From Desulfoluna spongiiphila (GTDB lineage Bacteria; Desulfobacterota; Desulfobacteria; Desulfobacterales; Desulfolunaceae): a DNA stretch of 64,000 nucleotides. The stretch lies in NCBI RefSeq assembly GCF_900101345.1, contig NZ_FMUX01000019.1:78835-142834 (forward strand), written 5' to 3'. A program made the translations under genes and the position numbers. Below the pieces are notes generated by a model, which saw only the letters and a list, made by a program, of their open reading frames with translations, had not been told where the DNA came from and made no database searches. Positions 25,304-34,696 of this stretch are shown piece by piece; position 1 is the stretch's first letter; each line of letters opens with the position of its first letter.

Positions 25304-28300
25304 TGACACACACCCTGGCAACACTGGACCTTGCAGCCACCCCCCTTTCCGGCCGGAATCTCATCGAGGCAAGCGCCGGAACGGGAAAGACCTACACCAT
25401 TGCCGCCCTCTACCTGCGCCTCGTGGTGGAAGAGAAGATCTCCGTGGATCGCATCCTGGTGGTGACCTTCACCGAAGCCGCCACCCAGGAGCTGGCCGAA
25501 CGGATTCGGGGTCGCCTGCGGGAGGCCCTTTCGTTTTTGGAGGGGGCGAAAAGTGACGATCCTTTTTATGCCTCCCTTTTTTCTGAAGAAGACGCCTCAG
25601 GGGAAGCGGCGGGACGCCTGAAGGCAGCCCTGCGCAATTTTGATGAGGCAGCCATCTTCACCATCCACGGCTTTTGCAGGCGGCTTCTGACCGACCACGC
25701 CTTTGAGACGGGCTCTCCCCTGGACATGGAACTGGTCACCGACCTCAGCTACCTGAAACAGCGGGCCGTTCAGGACTACTACCGTCGTATGGTGGAAGGG
25801 GCTTCTCCTTTGTATGCCGCCTGGATCAAGGATCGAAAGATCCTGCCCGAGAGGCTCCTGGCCTTTCTCTCCTTCAGCACCCCCTTGTCCCGCATCACCT
25901 TTCTGCCGGACGGGGAGCCCGTTCCCACCGCAGACTGCGAGACGCGGTTTGCCGAGCTTCTGGCCAGGGCGTCCCTGGTGTGGGAAGAGGAGCAGGAGGC
26001 GGCATTGAATATCCTGGCGACGGATCCGGCCCTCAATCGGAACAAGTACCGCAAAGGGGTGGAGAAGAAAGCGGAGGCTGCGGCCCGGGCTCTTTTTTCC
26101 GGAAGCATTCCCTTTGGGGAGGCCAAGGACCTTGAAAAATTGTCCCAGGCCACCCTGCAGGCTGCCGTTAAAAAGGGCAAGGCCGTGGCGGAGAATCCTC
26201 TGTTCGGGATCATGGAGTCCCTGCTGGAGGCGCTGTCCGACCTGAAAGAGATCTATGACGGGAACCTCATCGCCCACTGCATCGCCCTTGCGCGGTATGT
26301 GGACGAGACCATGGATCGGGAGAAAGAGAGGGCCGGGATCATGGGGTTTGACGACCTCCTCTCCCGGGTGGCGGGGGCCCTTGGCGGAGACGGCGGAGAA
26401 CGCCTTGCCAGGGGCGTGGGGCAGAGCTACGAGGCGGCCCTCATCGATGAGTTTCAGGACACGGACCCCGAGCAGTACGAGATCTTCGACACCCTGTTCA
26501 AAGAGACCACCCTGTTTATGATCGGCGATCCCAAGCAGGCCATCTACGGGTTTCGGGGGGCGGATATCTTTGCCTACCTGCGGGCGGCCGGAGAGGCCGA
26601 AAAAGGGTACACCCTTGATGTGAACTACCGCAGCACCCGGGGCATGGTGCAGGCCGTCAACACCTTCTTCTCGCGTGGTACGAGCCCCTTTCTTTTTGAG
26701 CGGATTCAATTCTCTCCGGTGAAAAGCGCCGGGGGAGATGACGAAGAGACCCTTACCCTTGACGGGTCTCCGGTGAGTCCCATGCTGATCCAGCGCTTCG
26801 AGGCGGGGGAGAAACCCCTCTCCAAAGAGGCGGCCCAGAACCTGTGCATCGACCTGTGCGGGGCCGAGATGGTCTCCCTGCTCCGCATGGGGCGCCAAGG
26901 CCGGGCACTTATCGGTGAGGTTCCCCTTTCCGAGAAGCATGTGGCGGTGATCGTGCGCACCAACGGCCAGGCCCGCGCCGTGAAAAATCACCTGACCTCC
27001 CTGGGGGTCCACGCCGTCCTGTACAGTTCCGGCAACATCTTTGACAGCGAGGAGGCCGAAGAGACCGCCCTGTTCCTTGCCGCCTGCCTCCGGCCCTGGC
27101 GGCTCTCCCTTATCAAGGCCGCCCTTGCCACCTCCATGATGGGCCTGGATGCCGAAGCCCTTGCCGCCCTGGACGGATCTCCCTCTGAGCTGGAGCGCTG
27201 GAGCATACGCTTTGCCCACTGGCATGCCCTCTGGAAGGAGGAGGGCTTCATGGCGATGCTTCGCCGTTTTGTCAAGGAGCAGGACCCCTATGAACGCCTT
27301 GTGGGCCTTACGGACGGCGAGCGCCGGGTCACCAATATGCAGCACCTCACGGAACTCCTGCACCGGGAGGCCGTATCACGGCGCCTCTCCCCGGAAGGTC
27401 TTTTGCGATGGCTTTCCCGCATGCGGGACCCCGAGTCCCCGAGGCTGGAGGAACACCAGCTTCACCTGGAGAGCGACCGCACGGCCGTCCAGATCGTCAC
27501 CATCCACAAAAGCAAGGGCCTGGAGTACGGCGTGGTCTTCCTGCCCTTTCCCTTTATGGGGTACCGCGAACCCAAAGGAGGAGCGCTTTATCATGAGGGA
27601 GAACGGGACCTGGTGTATGACGCGGGCTCCGAAGACCTGGAAGAGCACATGGCCCTTGCCGCAGGAGAGTCCCTGGCCGAAGAGTTGCGCCTGCTTTACG
27701 TGGCTCTCACCCGGGCCCGGCATCACATGGTCATCCCCTGGGGCCGGGTAAAGGGCATGGAGCGAAGCGCCATGGCCCGGCTTCTCCATGCCCCGGAGAG
27801 CGCAAACGCCCAGGACGCGGCCCCTGTCATTACCGCCCTGGGAGAGCACGAGCTGAGCACCCATCTCCATGACCTGGCTGCCGCTTCGGAAGGGGCCGTG
27901 TCCGTAAGCCTTTGCGAACCGGAGGAGGAGGTGGCGGTCCTGACCTTCCAGGACGACAAAACCGAGCTGGCTCCTTCGCGACGGTTTGACGGCAAGCTCC
28001 CGGAACCTCGTGTGGTCACCAGTTTTTCTGGCCTGGCATCGTCGGGCAAAGAGACCCGTGAAGCCGATTACGACGCAAGGGCCCACATAAAACCCGATGA
28101 CGAGATCCCCCCGGAAGGCATTTTTGCCTTCCCCAAAGGGGCCGCGCCGGGCACCTTCATGCATACCCTGTTCGAGACCATTCCCTTTGATGCGGAAGAT
28201 GAAGTCAGGGATGTGGCCTGCGCCGAACTCCTTGCCAGGCACGGATACGATGCGGAGCTCTGGACAGAAGCCATTTCAACCATGGTGGCCAGCGTGCTGA

Positions 28301-28851
28301 CCACCCCCCTCGACGCCTTTCACACGCCTTTTGCCCTGAAAGAGGTGCCTGCGGGTTCACGCCTCCACGAGATGGAGTTTACCTTTCCCTTAAAGCGCAT
28401 CTCCCCCGAGGCCCTGAACGACGCCCTGAACCGCTGGGGCTACGGCTCCTTTGACGAAGGGGAGCTGATCATGGAAGGGCTTCGCTTTTCGCCGGTGAAA
28501 GGGTTCCTTAAAGGGTTTGTGGATTTGATTTTTCAGGTTGGGGAAGGCTTCGGGATCATCGACTGGAAGTCCAACCATCTCGGAAACAGCCCGGAGAGCT
28601 ACGGGAAGGAGGCCCTGGCCCAGGCCATGGGCGAACACCACTACGGCCTGCAGTATCTCCTTTATGCCGTGGCCCTCAATCGCCACCTCGCCTTGAAACT
28701 GGGCGAGGCCTACGACTACGAGACCCACATGGCCGGGGCCTGGTATCTTTTTTTACGGGGGGTGGACGGTTCCGGCAACGGTGTCTTCTTCGACCGGCCC
28801 GAGGAGGGGTGCATCCGGGAACTCGATGAATTGCTTATTGATATTGGGTGA
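25303..28851 (+). CDS. recB: Exodeoxyribonuclease V beta chain (RecB)
   Basis: 3'-5' helicase and nuclease subunit of RecBCD, 1182 residues. The UvrD-type helicase begins with Walker A EASAGTGKTYTI near residue 22 and has VVTFTEAATQELAERIR near 53, ALIDEFQDTDPEQY (Walker B) near 378, GDPKQAIYGFRGAD near 408, and TIHKSKGLEYGVVFLP near 732. The C-terminal nuclease domain keeps GTFMHTLFE near 950, GFVDLIF near 1070 and the catalytic GIIDWKSNHLG near 1085, so the nuclease looks active. Coupled to recC by a TAATG overlap. A palindromic repeat begins about 20 bases after the stop. Confidence 0.96.
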   Translation: MTHTLATLDLAATPLSGRNLIEASAGTGKTYTIAALYLRLVVEEKISVDRILVVTFTEAATQELAERIRGRLREALSFLEGAKSDDPFYASLFSEEDASGEAAGRLKAALRNFDEAAIFTIHGFCRRLLTDHAFETGSPLDMELVTDLSYLKQRAVQDYYRRMVEGASPLYAAWIKDRKILPERLLAFLSFSTPLSRITFLPDGEPVPTADCETRFAELLARASLVWEEEQEAALNILATDPALNRNKYRKGVEKKAEAAARALFSGSIPFGEAKDLEKLSQATLQAAVKKGKAVAENPLFGIMESLLEALSDLKEIYDGNLIAHCIALARYVDETMDREKERAGIMGFDDLLSRVAGALGGDGGERLARGVGQSYEAALIDEFQDTDPEQYEIFDTLFKETTLFMIGDPKQAIYGFRGADIFAYLRAAGEAEKGYTLDVNYRSTRGMVQAVNTFFSRGTSPFLFERIQFSPVKSAGGDDEETLTLDGSPVSPMLIQRFEAGEKPLSKEAAQNLCIDLCGAEMVSLLRMGRQGRALIGEVPLSEKHVAVIVRTNGQARAVKNHLTSLGVHAVLYSSGNIFDSEEAEETALFLAACLRPWRLSLIKAALATSMMGLDAEALAALDGSPSELERWSIRFAHWHALWKEEGFMAMLRRFVKEQDPYERLVGLTDGERRVTNMQHLTELLHREAVSRRLSPEGLLRWLSRMRDPESPRLEEHQLHLESDRTAVQIVTIHKSKGLEYGVVFLPFPFMGYREPKGGALYHEGERDLVYDAGSEDLEEHMALAAGESLAEELRLLYVALTRARHHMVIPWGRVKGMERSAMARLLHAPESANAQDAAPVITALGEHELSTHLHDLAAASEGAVSVSLCEPEEEVAVLTFQDDKTELAPSRRFDGKLPEPRVVTSFSGLASSGKETREADYDARAHIKPDDEIPPEGIFAFPKGAAPGTFMHTLFETIPFDAEDEVRDVACAELLARHGYDAELWTEAISTMVASVLTTPLDAFHTPFALKEVPAGSRLHEMEFTFPLKRISPEALNDALNRWGYGSFDEGELIMEGLRFSPVKGFLKGFVDLIFQVGEGFGIIDWKSNHLGNSPESYGKEALAQAMGEHHYGLQYLLYAVALNRHLALKLGEAYDYETHMAGAWYLFLRGVDGSGNGVFFDRPEEGCIRELDELLIDIG

Positions 28852-28869
28852 GGCAACAGATAAAAAACA

Positions 28870-29042
28870 GCCTCCGGCGGCAAGGTGTGCCACCTTGAAA
28901 GCTGCTTACGAATGCGCTTTGCCCCTCGTTTCTCGGGTCAAATCACATTCGTATTTATGTCGGCGCAAACTTAAAATATGGCTATTAAGAGCTGTTTGTT
29001 AAACTTTTCAAAAGTTTAGCCCCCGGCAGGGCCGCCGGAGGC
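28870..29042 (-). repeat. Interspersed composite palindromic repeat, copy 1
   Basis: Bounded by GCCTCCGGCGGC at the left and its reverse complement GCCGCCGGAGGC at the right. Inside are a hairpin around TTTGCCCC...GGGTCAAA flanked by CGAAT-type arms, and the palindrome AAACTTTTCAAAAGTTT. It fills the gap between the convergent recB and CheX-like genes and is oriented opposite to the copies at 52.7 and 63.7 kb. Confidence 0.85.
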
Positions 29043-29049
29043 ATCGTTT

Positions 29050-29607
29050 TTACGACGGCCGCTGAAAATCAGGCAGGCGCGTGAATTTGGTCTGCTCCAT
29101 GGCCAGCTCGGCCTGGAAGCGGTCGTTGTCGATGGAGAAGGCGAGGCGCCGGTTTTCGTGGTAGTCCGCATCGATGGTGAGGGTGATGGCGCTGGTGAGG
29201 GCCAGGACCTTGGGCTGGCCTCGGAGGATGGAGAGGCCGAACTCCGTTTCGATGAGGCGGGTAAAGTCGCCCACCACCTGGTTGAAGATTTCACCGATGC
29301 TGTCCGTCACCTCGTTGGAGGTGAAGTCCTTGACGAGGTCTCCTTCGGGGATGCCCATGGAGATCATGTAGCTTCGGTAGAGCTTGACGGCGGTCCGGTC
29401 ATTGAAATTAAAGACGATGAGTCCGTTGAAGTCTCCGCTGAGCTGGACAAAGCAGCTGATGTCGGGTCGCATGATGAGCTTGGGGATGGTCTGGAGGGTC
29501 CCTGCGCATGCGATGGACTTCCGGGTGCTGATCTCCAGCACATGGGACACCGCTTCGGAGAGAACGGCGGCGATAAGGTCAATGGTCGTTGATTCTTGAA
29601 GCTTCAT
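29050..29607 (-). CDS. CheX/CheC-like protein (possible CheY-P phosphatase fold)
   Basis: 185 residues. The overall pattern resembles the CheC/CheX/FliY phosphatase family: an early helix, strands such as ISCFVQLSGDFNGLIVFNF near 50-70 (a 'G.GDF.G.v.f.f' pattern), and the E-x2-N signature within SIGEIFNQVVGDF near 105, where glutamate and asparagine act on phosphorylated CheY in CheX. Some relatives are annotated only as domains of unknown function. ATG 29607 is preceded by AGG seven bases upstream. It lies convergent to recB and divergent from recD, between parts of the recCBD set. The fold is likely; phosphatase activity is inferred. A chemoreceptor gene lies about 5 kb away. Confidence 0.7.
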   Translation of the reverse strand: MKLQESTTIDLIAAVLSEAVSHVLEISTRKSIACAGTLQTIPKLIMRPDISCFVQLSGDFNGLIVFNFNDRTAVKLYRSYMISMGIPEGDLVKDFTSNEVTDSIGEIFNQVVGDFTRLIETEFGLSILRGQPKVLALTSAITLTIDADYHENRRLAFSIDNDRFQAELAMEQTKFTRLPDFQRPS

Positions 29608-29711
29608 GATAATGCCTGTTGTACTGATGGGTTATGATTTTGTTTCGGCCTGTTCGGCCAGGCGGCCGCGTGCCGTGGCGCAGTTTACCACAATGAGGAA
29701 GAGATGATCCA

Positions 29712-31535
29712 ATGAATTTAAAGCAGGAAACCATGGAGCGCTCAGGGTGGAACGCATGGACGGAGCAGGGGTTTTCCTTAACGGACCTGACCTTTGCCTC
29801 GTTTCTGGCCCAAAGGCACGGACAGGACGCGTCGGTTTTTCTTGCGGCGGCCCTGGTGAGCCGGGAGAGCCGTCACGGGCATGTCTGTATCGATTTGAGC
29901 CGGTATACCGGCTATGCCGTTTCCGGGGAATCCTGGGGAAAAGACGGTGCGTCCTGGGGAAACCATCTCCGGGAGACGGGGGCAGCCGGAGGCGAGGGGG
30001 AGGAGACCCTCCTTGTCCTGGACGGGCGGGGTCGCCTGTACCTGCGGCGGTACCATCGGTTCCAGGAGGCGGTGGCACGGTACATGGGTCGGGAGACAAC
30101 GCTTTCAGATTTGCCGGAAGGTGAAACGACCGCCCTGAAAGAGGGGCTGGACCGTTATTTTCCGGGGCCCTCGGGTGGTGAACCGGATCGGCAGAAGCTG
30201 GCGGCGGCCGTGGCCCTGGTAAATCGTTTTTGCGTCATCTCCGGCGGGCCGGGCACGGGAAAGACCACCACCGTAACCAAAATTCTGGCTCTTCTCGTGG
30301 AGCAGCACCGGAGACGCTTTAACGGTGCGCCGGTCATTGCCCTGGCCGCTCCCACGGGTAAAGCCGCTGCCCGGCTTATGGAGTCCATGGCAGGGGCCAT
30401 GGGCAAGCTTGATTTGAGCGAGGTGGTGAAAGCAGCCCTTCCCAGGGAAGCTACCACCATCCACCGGCTTCTGGGCAGCCTGGGGCGCGGCAGGTGGGAG
30501 CTCTTTCGCCAAGGCCAGGCCCTTCCCTGCGACATCCTCGTGGTGGATGAGGCGTCCATGGTGGACCTGCCCCTCATGGGGCGGCTTGTGCGCTCACTGG
30601 CGCCCTCCACCCGGCTGATCCTCATGGGGGACCGGGACCAGCTGGCCTCCGTGGAGGCGGGGTCGGTCATGGGGGACCTTTGCCACGGGAAACAAGGGGA
30701 CACGGTTTCCGACGCCCAGGGAAAGCTGTTGGCTGAACTTACGGGTATCTCCCTGCCCACGGGCAGAAACCTGGCTCCCCTTGCCGATGCCGTGACCACC
30801 CTCACCAAGAGCTACCGGTTCGGTGCCTGTCCCGGCATCGGACAAGCCGCAGCGGCTGCCAACCGGGGGGACGCCCGGGCTTTGGCCGGAATCATCGCTC
30901 CGGGATTTCTCCTGGCAGGGCCTTCCGTCGGGGAGCATCCCATGGCGTGGCTGGAGGAGGTGGTGCGCCACCATCTGGCCGGGTACCGGCGGCTCAGTGA
31001 CGCCCGGGAGATGCTGGCGGCCCTGGATCGGTTCCGCATTCTCTGTGCCGTCCGCAAGGGCCCCATGGGCGTTGCGCGCATCAACCGACTGGTGGAGCGC
31101 TGCCTTGGGCTGGGGGGCGGTGATCTCTGGTACCCGGGCCGTCCGGTGATGGTGACGGAAAACGATTACACCCTGGGGCTCTTCAACGGGGATACGGGCA
31201 TCACCGTCCGCAAGGACGGAGAGCTGGCCGTGGCCTTTCCCGATGAAGAGGGAGGCATGCGCCATATCCACAGCGCCCGCCTTCCCAAGGTGGAGACGGT
31301 GTTTGCCATGACGGTGCACAAAAGCCAGGGATCGGAGTTTACCCACGTCATCCTCCTGCTTCCGGAGAGCGACGCCCCGGTGCTGACCCGGGAGCTGGTC
31401 TACACGGGCATCACCCGCGCCCGGGAGGAGATGGCGGTGTGGAGCCCGCCCGAGATCCTTGAAAAAGCCCTGGGCAGGCGAACCCAGCGGGCGTCGGGGC
31501 TTCGGGAGATGCTCTGGAAGGGCAGGGCAAAATGA
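29712..31535 (+). CDS. recD: Exodeoxyribonuclease V alpha chain (RecD)
   Basis: 5'-3' helicase subunit of RecBCD, 607 residues, the usual length. An N-terminal RecB-binding region (about 1-150) precedes a superfamily 1B helicase: Walker A ISGGPGTGKTTTVTKIL near 177, APTGKAAARLMESM near 213, LVVDEASMVDLPLMGRL near 277, LMGDRDQLASVEAGSVMGDL near 303, and the late motif MTVHKSQGSEFTHVILLLP near 533. It is about 860 bases downstream of recB with a minus-strand gene and a repeat between, so it needs its own promoter, probably in the 104 bases between it and the divergent CheX-like gene. Confidence 0.95.
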   Translation: MNLKQETMERSGWNAWTEQGFSLTDLTFASFLAQRHGQDASVFLAAALVSRESRHGHVCIDLSRYTGYAVSGESWGKDGASWGNHLRETGAAGGEGEETLLVLDGRGRLYLRRYHRFQEAVARYMGRETTLSDLPEGETTALKEGLDRYFPGPSGGEPDRQKLAAAVALVNRFCVISGGPGTGKTTTVTKILALLVEQHRRRFNGAPVIALAAPTGKAAARLMESMAGAMGKLDLSEVVKAALPREATTIHRLLGSLGRGRWELFRQGQALPCDILVVDEASMVDLPLMGRLVRSLAPSTRLILMGDRDQLASVEAGSVMGDLCHGKQGDTVSDAQGKLLAELTGISLPTGRNLAPLADAVTTLTKSYRFGACPGIGQAAAAANRGDARALAGIIAPGFLLAGPSVGEHPMAWLEEVVRHHLAGYRRLSDAREMLAALDRFRILCAVRKGPMGVARINRLVERCLGLGGGDLWYPGRPVMVTENDYTLGLFNGDTGITVRKDGELAVAFPDEEGGMRHIHSARLPKVETVFAMTVHKSQGSEFTHVILLLPESDAPVLTRELVYTGITRAREEMAVWSPPEILEKALGRRTQRASGLREMLWKGRAK

Positions 31536-32153
31536 TGGTGTCCTCAAGTGATACGGTTTATATGGTGTTGTATTTGCCGCTATATCAATAGGCTCGAGGC
31601 TTGGTTTAATGAAGAACTTAAAGTCCATTCCCTCGGGGCAAATCGCATCCGGGCCTTGGTGATTGTCCGGGCCACCAGGGTGTTATAGATGACACCGTTC
31701 CAAAAGGCCGACAGCCCGTAGGGTGCACTCTGTGCACCGTGTTCGGGTCACCCAAGGTTTCGATTTTACCGAGGCATTCGGGGTATGACAGGCTTTGATT
31801 TTGGTGCACGGAGTGCACCCTACGAATCGGTTCTTTGCAGGTCACGGCCCAACCAATGATCAAGGCCCGCATCCGCTTTTCAAACAAAATGCAATGAAGA
31901 AGAATTGCCACCGGAAGGGCAGCAGTGTCGCCAGACTGGGCAATGCATCGGATTTTCATCCCTCAGGCCCGTCCCACCTCCTGTGGAGCGCCGCACTCCC
32001 GTGCGGCACGCACACCCTCACACGCTCAAATCGGCACAGATGAGCGACCCGCATAAGATTTGATTGTTATTTCAGGATGTATGCTTATCATATCTGATGA
32101 GCATGTCGTTGTTCGGGCACATGGATTGAACCGTTATCAATGGGGAGGCAGCC
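31536..32153. repeat. Gap with an inverted-repeat pair and fragments of the interspersed repeat
   Basis: No credible gene. A 21-base arm at 31719-31739 (core GTAGGGTGCACTC) recurs inverted at 31802-31822 with one mismatch, about 60 bases apart. A fragment at about 31625-31650 resembles the CGGGGCAAAT part of the composite repeats, and 31985-32007 holds a single GCGCCGCACTCC palindromic arm like those in the copies at 36.7 and 59.7 kb. GGGGAGG at 32143-32149 serves the next gene. Confidence 0.6.
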
Positions 32154-33698
32154 ATGAGAGCCGCAGACCTTGTGATCAGAGCGGCGGGAGCCGCTGGGAT
32201 ACGATACAGCTTTGTCAATCCGGGCACCACGGAGATGCCGCTGGTGGAGGCCTTTGACCGGGTCCAGGGGGTGAGGCCGGTTCTCTGCCCCTTTGAGGGG
32301 GTGGCCACGGGGGCTGCCGACGGGTATGCCCGCATGGCGGGTGTTCCGGGCCTGACGGTGCTTCACCTGGGGCCGGGGTACGCCAACGGCATGGCCAACC
32401 TCCACAATGCACGGCGTGCGCGGAGTCCCGTCATCAACCTCATCGGCGAGCACACCACGGACCACAGGGCCTTTGATCCGCCCCTGGCCATGCCCATCGA
32501 GGCCCTGGCCTCCTCCCTGCCGGGCCATGTGCGCACCGTGCTTGAAGCGGCGGATGCGGGGACTGCGTTTGCCGAATGCTACGGGGCGGCCACCCGTGGG
32601 CTTATCTCCCACCTTGTCTTTGCCCATGACCTTCAGTCCCTGGAGGTGGAAGGGGATCTGTCGGTGTTGTCGGCGGCGAGACGGGAGACGGTGCCCCATG
32701 AGACCGTGGAGGCTGTTGCCCGGTCTCTTACGCATGCGGAAAAGCCAGCGCTCCTCCTCGGGGGCTGGGCCCTGAGCGGAGAGGGGCTACGCTTGGCAGG
32801 GCAGGTGGCCGAAGCCTGCGGAGCGGACCTGTTCCATGAAACCTTTGCCGCCCGCATCGAACGGGGGGCGGGCATGCCCAGTCCCGTGAGGCTCCCGTAT
32901 TTTCCGGAATCGGCACGGGACGCCCTGAAGGCCTATGATGTGGTGGTTCTGGTGGGGGCCCCGTCTCCCGTGGGATTTTTCGGATACCCGGGCCTTAGCG
33001 GGCGTTTGGTGGAGGATGCCCGGGAGAGGACGCTCTGCAGCCCGGAAGCGGATGTGGGGCAAGCCCTTGAGGCCCTGGCGGATACTCTGGGGATCACCCC
33101 GTCTTCTCCTTTGTGCCCCGGGTCGGAGCACCGTGTGCCGGACTTGCCCCGCGGCCCCCTGACCCTTGAAACCCTCGGGCAGGCCTTTGCCGCCCTTCAG
33201 CCCGAAGAGGCCATTGTGGTGGACGAGGGCATCACCTCGGGTTTTTTTTACCATCCCCTTGCAGCCCATGTCTCTCCCCATACCACCCTTACCATCACCG
33301 GCGGCGCCATCGGTTGCGGTATTCCCCTGTCCATCGGCGCGGCCCTGGCCTGCCCGGAGCGCCCCGTTCTGACCCTCCAGGCCGACGGGAGCGCCCTGTT
33401 CACCGTCCAGGGGCTCTGGACCCAGGCCCGGGAGAATCTCAACATCAAGACCGTGATCTGCTCCAACAGGAGCTACGATATCCTCAAACTGGAGGTGGCA
33501 CGGGCGGGCAACACCGAGCCAGGGCCCATGACCCGAAACCTCACGGATCTCTCCCGGCCCGATATCGGCTGGACGGACATCGCCCGGGGATTCGGGGTAC
33601 CCGCCTTATCGGCCCAAACGTCAGAGGCCTTTGTGACCGCACTTCAAACGGCCCTGAGAGAGCCGGGCCCTTTTCTTGTTGAGGCGGTTCTGGGATAG
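32154..33698 (+). CDS. Thiamine-diphosphate-dependent enzyme, acetolactate synthase large-subunit-like
   Basis: 514 residues with the three-domain layout of the acetolactate synthase/benzoylformate decarboxylase superfamily. The N-terminal pyrimidine domain has FVNPGTTEMPLVEAF near 20 and CPFEGVATGAADGYARM near 44, whose glutamate activates the cofactor. The C-terminal pyrophosphate domain has the metal-binding LQADGSALFTVQGLW near 413 and the asparagine about 26 residues on (CSNRSYDIL). The central domain is short and lacks a clear FAD motif. No small regulatory subunit lies nearby, so branched-chain biosynthesis is doubtful; a 2-oxoacid decarboxylase or carboligase is more likely. The substrate cannot be read from the sequence. 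Confidence 0.85.
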   Translation: MRAADLVIRAAGAAGIRYSFVNPGTTEMPLVEAFDRVQGVRPVLCPFEGVATGAADGYARMAGVPGLTVLHLGPGYANGMANLHNARRARSPVINLIGEHTTDHRAFDPPLAMPIEALASSLPGHVRTVLEAADAGTAFAECYGAATRGLISHLVFAHDLQSLEVEGDLSVLSAARRETVPHETVEAVARSLTHAEKPALLLGGWALSGEGLRLAGQVAEACGADLFHETFAARIERGAGMPSPVRLPYFPESARDALKAYDVVVLVGAPSPVGFFGYPGLSGRLVEDARERTLCSPEADVGQALEALADTLGITPSSPLCPGSEHRVPDLPRGPLTLETLGQAFAALQPEEAIVVDEGITSGFFYHPLAAHVSPHTTLTITGGAIGCGIPLSIGAALACPERPVLTLQADGSALFTVQGLWTQARENLNIKTVICSNRSYDILKLEVARAGNTEPGPMTRNLTDLSRPDIGWTDIARGFGVPALSAQTSEAFVTALQTALREPGPFLVEAVLG

Positions 33699-33760
33699 GG
33701 CTACAGGCCTTCGGCGCCCTGCCGGAGGTTAACCCTTGCGTATACGAGGAGGCATAAACC

Positions 33761-34525
33761 ATGCGTTACGTTTTGTGCATGTGTATCGTTCTGGTGCTGT
33801 CTGCATCTGCATCTGCATCTGCATCGGCATCGGCATTTGCAGACAGCGGAAGCCCGGTTCGTTATCACGTGAACGGGCTGGATTACGAGGGGTATTATAT
33901 CTCGCCGGCAAAGGGCGCCCCCCTGGTTCTGTTGCTGCATGACTGGGACGGGTTGACGGAGTATGAGGTGACCCGTGCCCACATGCTGGCGAAACAGGGG
34001 TACGCTGTTTTTGCGGCGGACCTCTTCGGGGCGGGGATTCGCCCGGCCAAGGTTAAGGATCGAAAGGAACACACCGGAGAGCTCTACAGGGATCGTGAGA
34101 AGATGCGTGCCCTTATGGCAGGGGCCTTGGAGAAAGCGGCCTCCCTGGGGGCGAACACCGGCAATGCCGTGGCTGCAGGGTATTGTTTTGGGGGCGCCGC
34201 TGTGCTGGAGCTGGCGCGTTCCGGTACCGACCTTAAAGGGTTTGTTCTTTTTCACGGGGGGCTTTCCACCCCGGACGGCCAGGATTACAGCCGGGTCAGG
34301 GGTGAGGTCCTGGTGATGCACGGCAGCGCCGATGAGGCCATCTCCATGGCATCCTTTACCGAACTGGCCACTGCCCTTGAATCAGCCGGTGTTGCCCATG
34401 AGTTGATCGCCTATGGCGGAGCGCCCCATGCCTTTACCGTGTATGGCAGTAACCGCTACCGGCCCGATGCGGACCGGAGGTCATGGGAGCGGTTCCTCGG
34501 GTTTCTCCGGGAGAAAACCCGTTAA
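33761..34525 (+). CDS. Exported dienelactone hydrolase family protein
   Basis: 254 residues with an alpha/beta-hydrolase fold. The Sec signal peptide (about 1-27) contains a Ser-Ala repeat encoded by a hexanucleotide tandem repeat. The mature part carries the family's Cys-Asp-His set: nucleophile in AAGYCFGGAAVLEL near residue 141, aspartate in MHGSADEAISM near 190, and histidine in GGAPHAFTVYG near 224. The early LLLHDWDGL block near 53 also fits. GAGGAGG precedes the ATG by about nine bases. Dienelactone hydrolases are normally cytoplasmic, but exported members of this family are common and usually of unknown substrate. It stands 62 bases after the ThDP enzyme and may be co-transcribed. Confidence 0.88.
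   Translation: MRYVLCMCIVLVLSASASASASASAFADSGSPVRYHVNGLDYEGYYISPAKGAPLVLLLHDWDGLTEYEVTRAHMLAKQGYAVFAADLFGAGIRPAKVKDRKEHTGELYRDREKMRALMAGALEKAASLGANTGNAVAAGYCFGGAAVLELARSGTDLKGFVLFHGGLSTPDGQDYSRVRGEVLVMHGSADEAISMASFTELATALESAGVAHELIAYGGAPHAFTVYGSNRYRPDADRRSWERFLGFLREKTR
33801..33836 (+). repeat. Hexanucleotide tandem repeat inside a signal-peptide coding region
   Basis: Four exact CTGCAT units are followed by two CGGCAT variants. In frame they encode alternating serine and alanine (residues 14-25). Unit length is a multiple of three, so changes in copy number would lengthen or shorten the signal peptide without breaking the frame. Confidence 0.95.
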
Positions 34526-34640
34526 CTCCCTTCACCTGCCCGACGCCTCAACGCCATGATTGGCGGGGGTCCTCATCACAGCCTGACACGAGCCTCATGG
34601 AAACCTCACAAAGGCAACGTATACCTTTCATCAACCTGAA

Positions 34641-34666
34641 CGTGCCCGCTAACACGGGTGTTTTTT
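34641..34666 (+). terminator. Weak hairpin with T-run before the chemoreceptor gene
   Basis: CCCG and CGGG (six-base loop), extended by wobble pairs, run directly into TTTTTT at 34661-34666. It probably ends transcription of the dienelactone hydrolase gene. Confidence 0.45.
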
Positions 34667-34696
34667 GAACTGGTCGGTGAAGGAGGATGTGGGCCT

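Noticed and set aside
28870..29042. GCCTCCGGC-containing palindromes considered as cyclic di-GMP (GEMM) riboswitches, which contain a similar word
   Set aside because: The surrounding GEMM consensus and tetraloop-receptor are missing, the copies lie after stop codons in both orientations, and the palindrome continues into GCCGGAGGC, which fits an interspersed repeat instead.
33801..33836. Short tandem units considered as a CRISPR-like array
   Set aside because: Units are six bases with no spacers and encode a signal peptide; no cas gene is present in the window.
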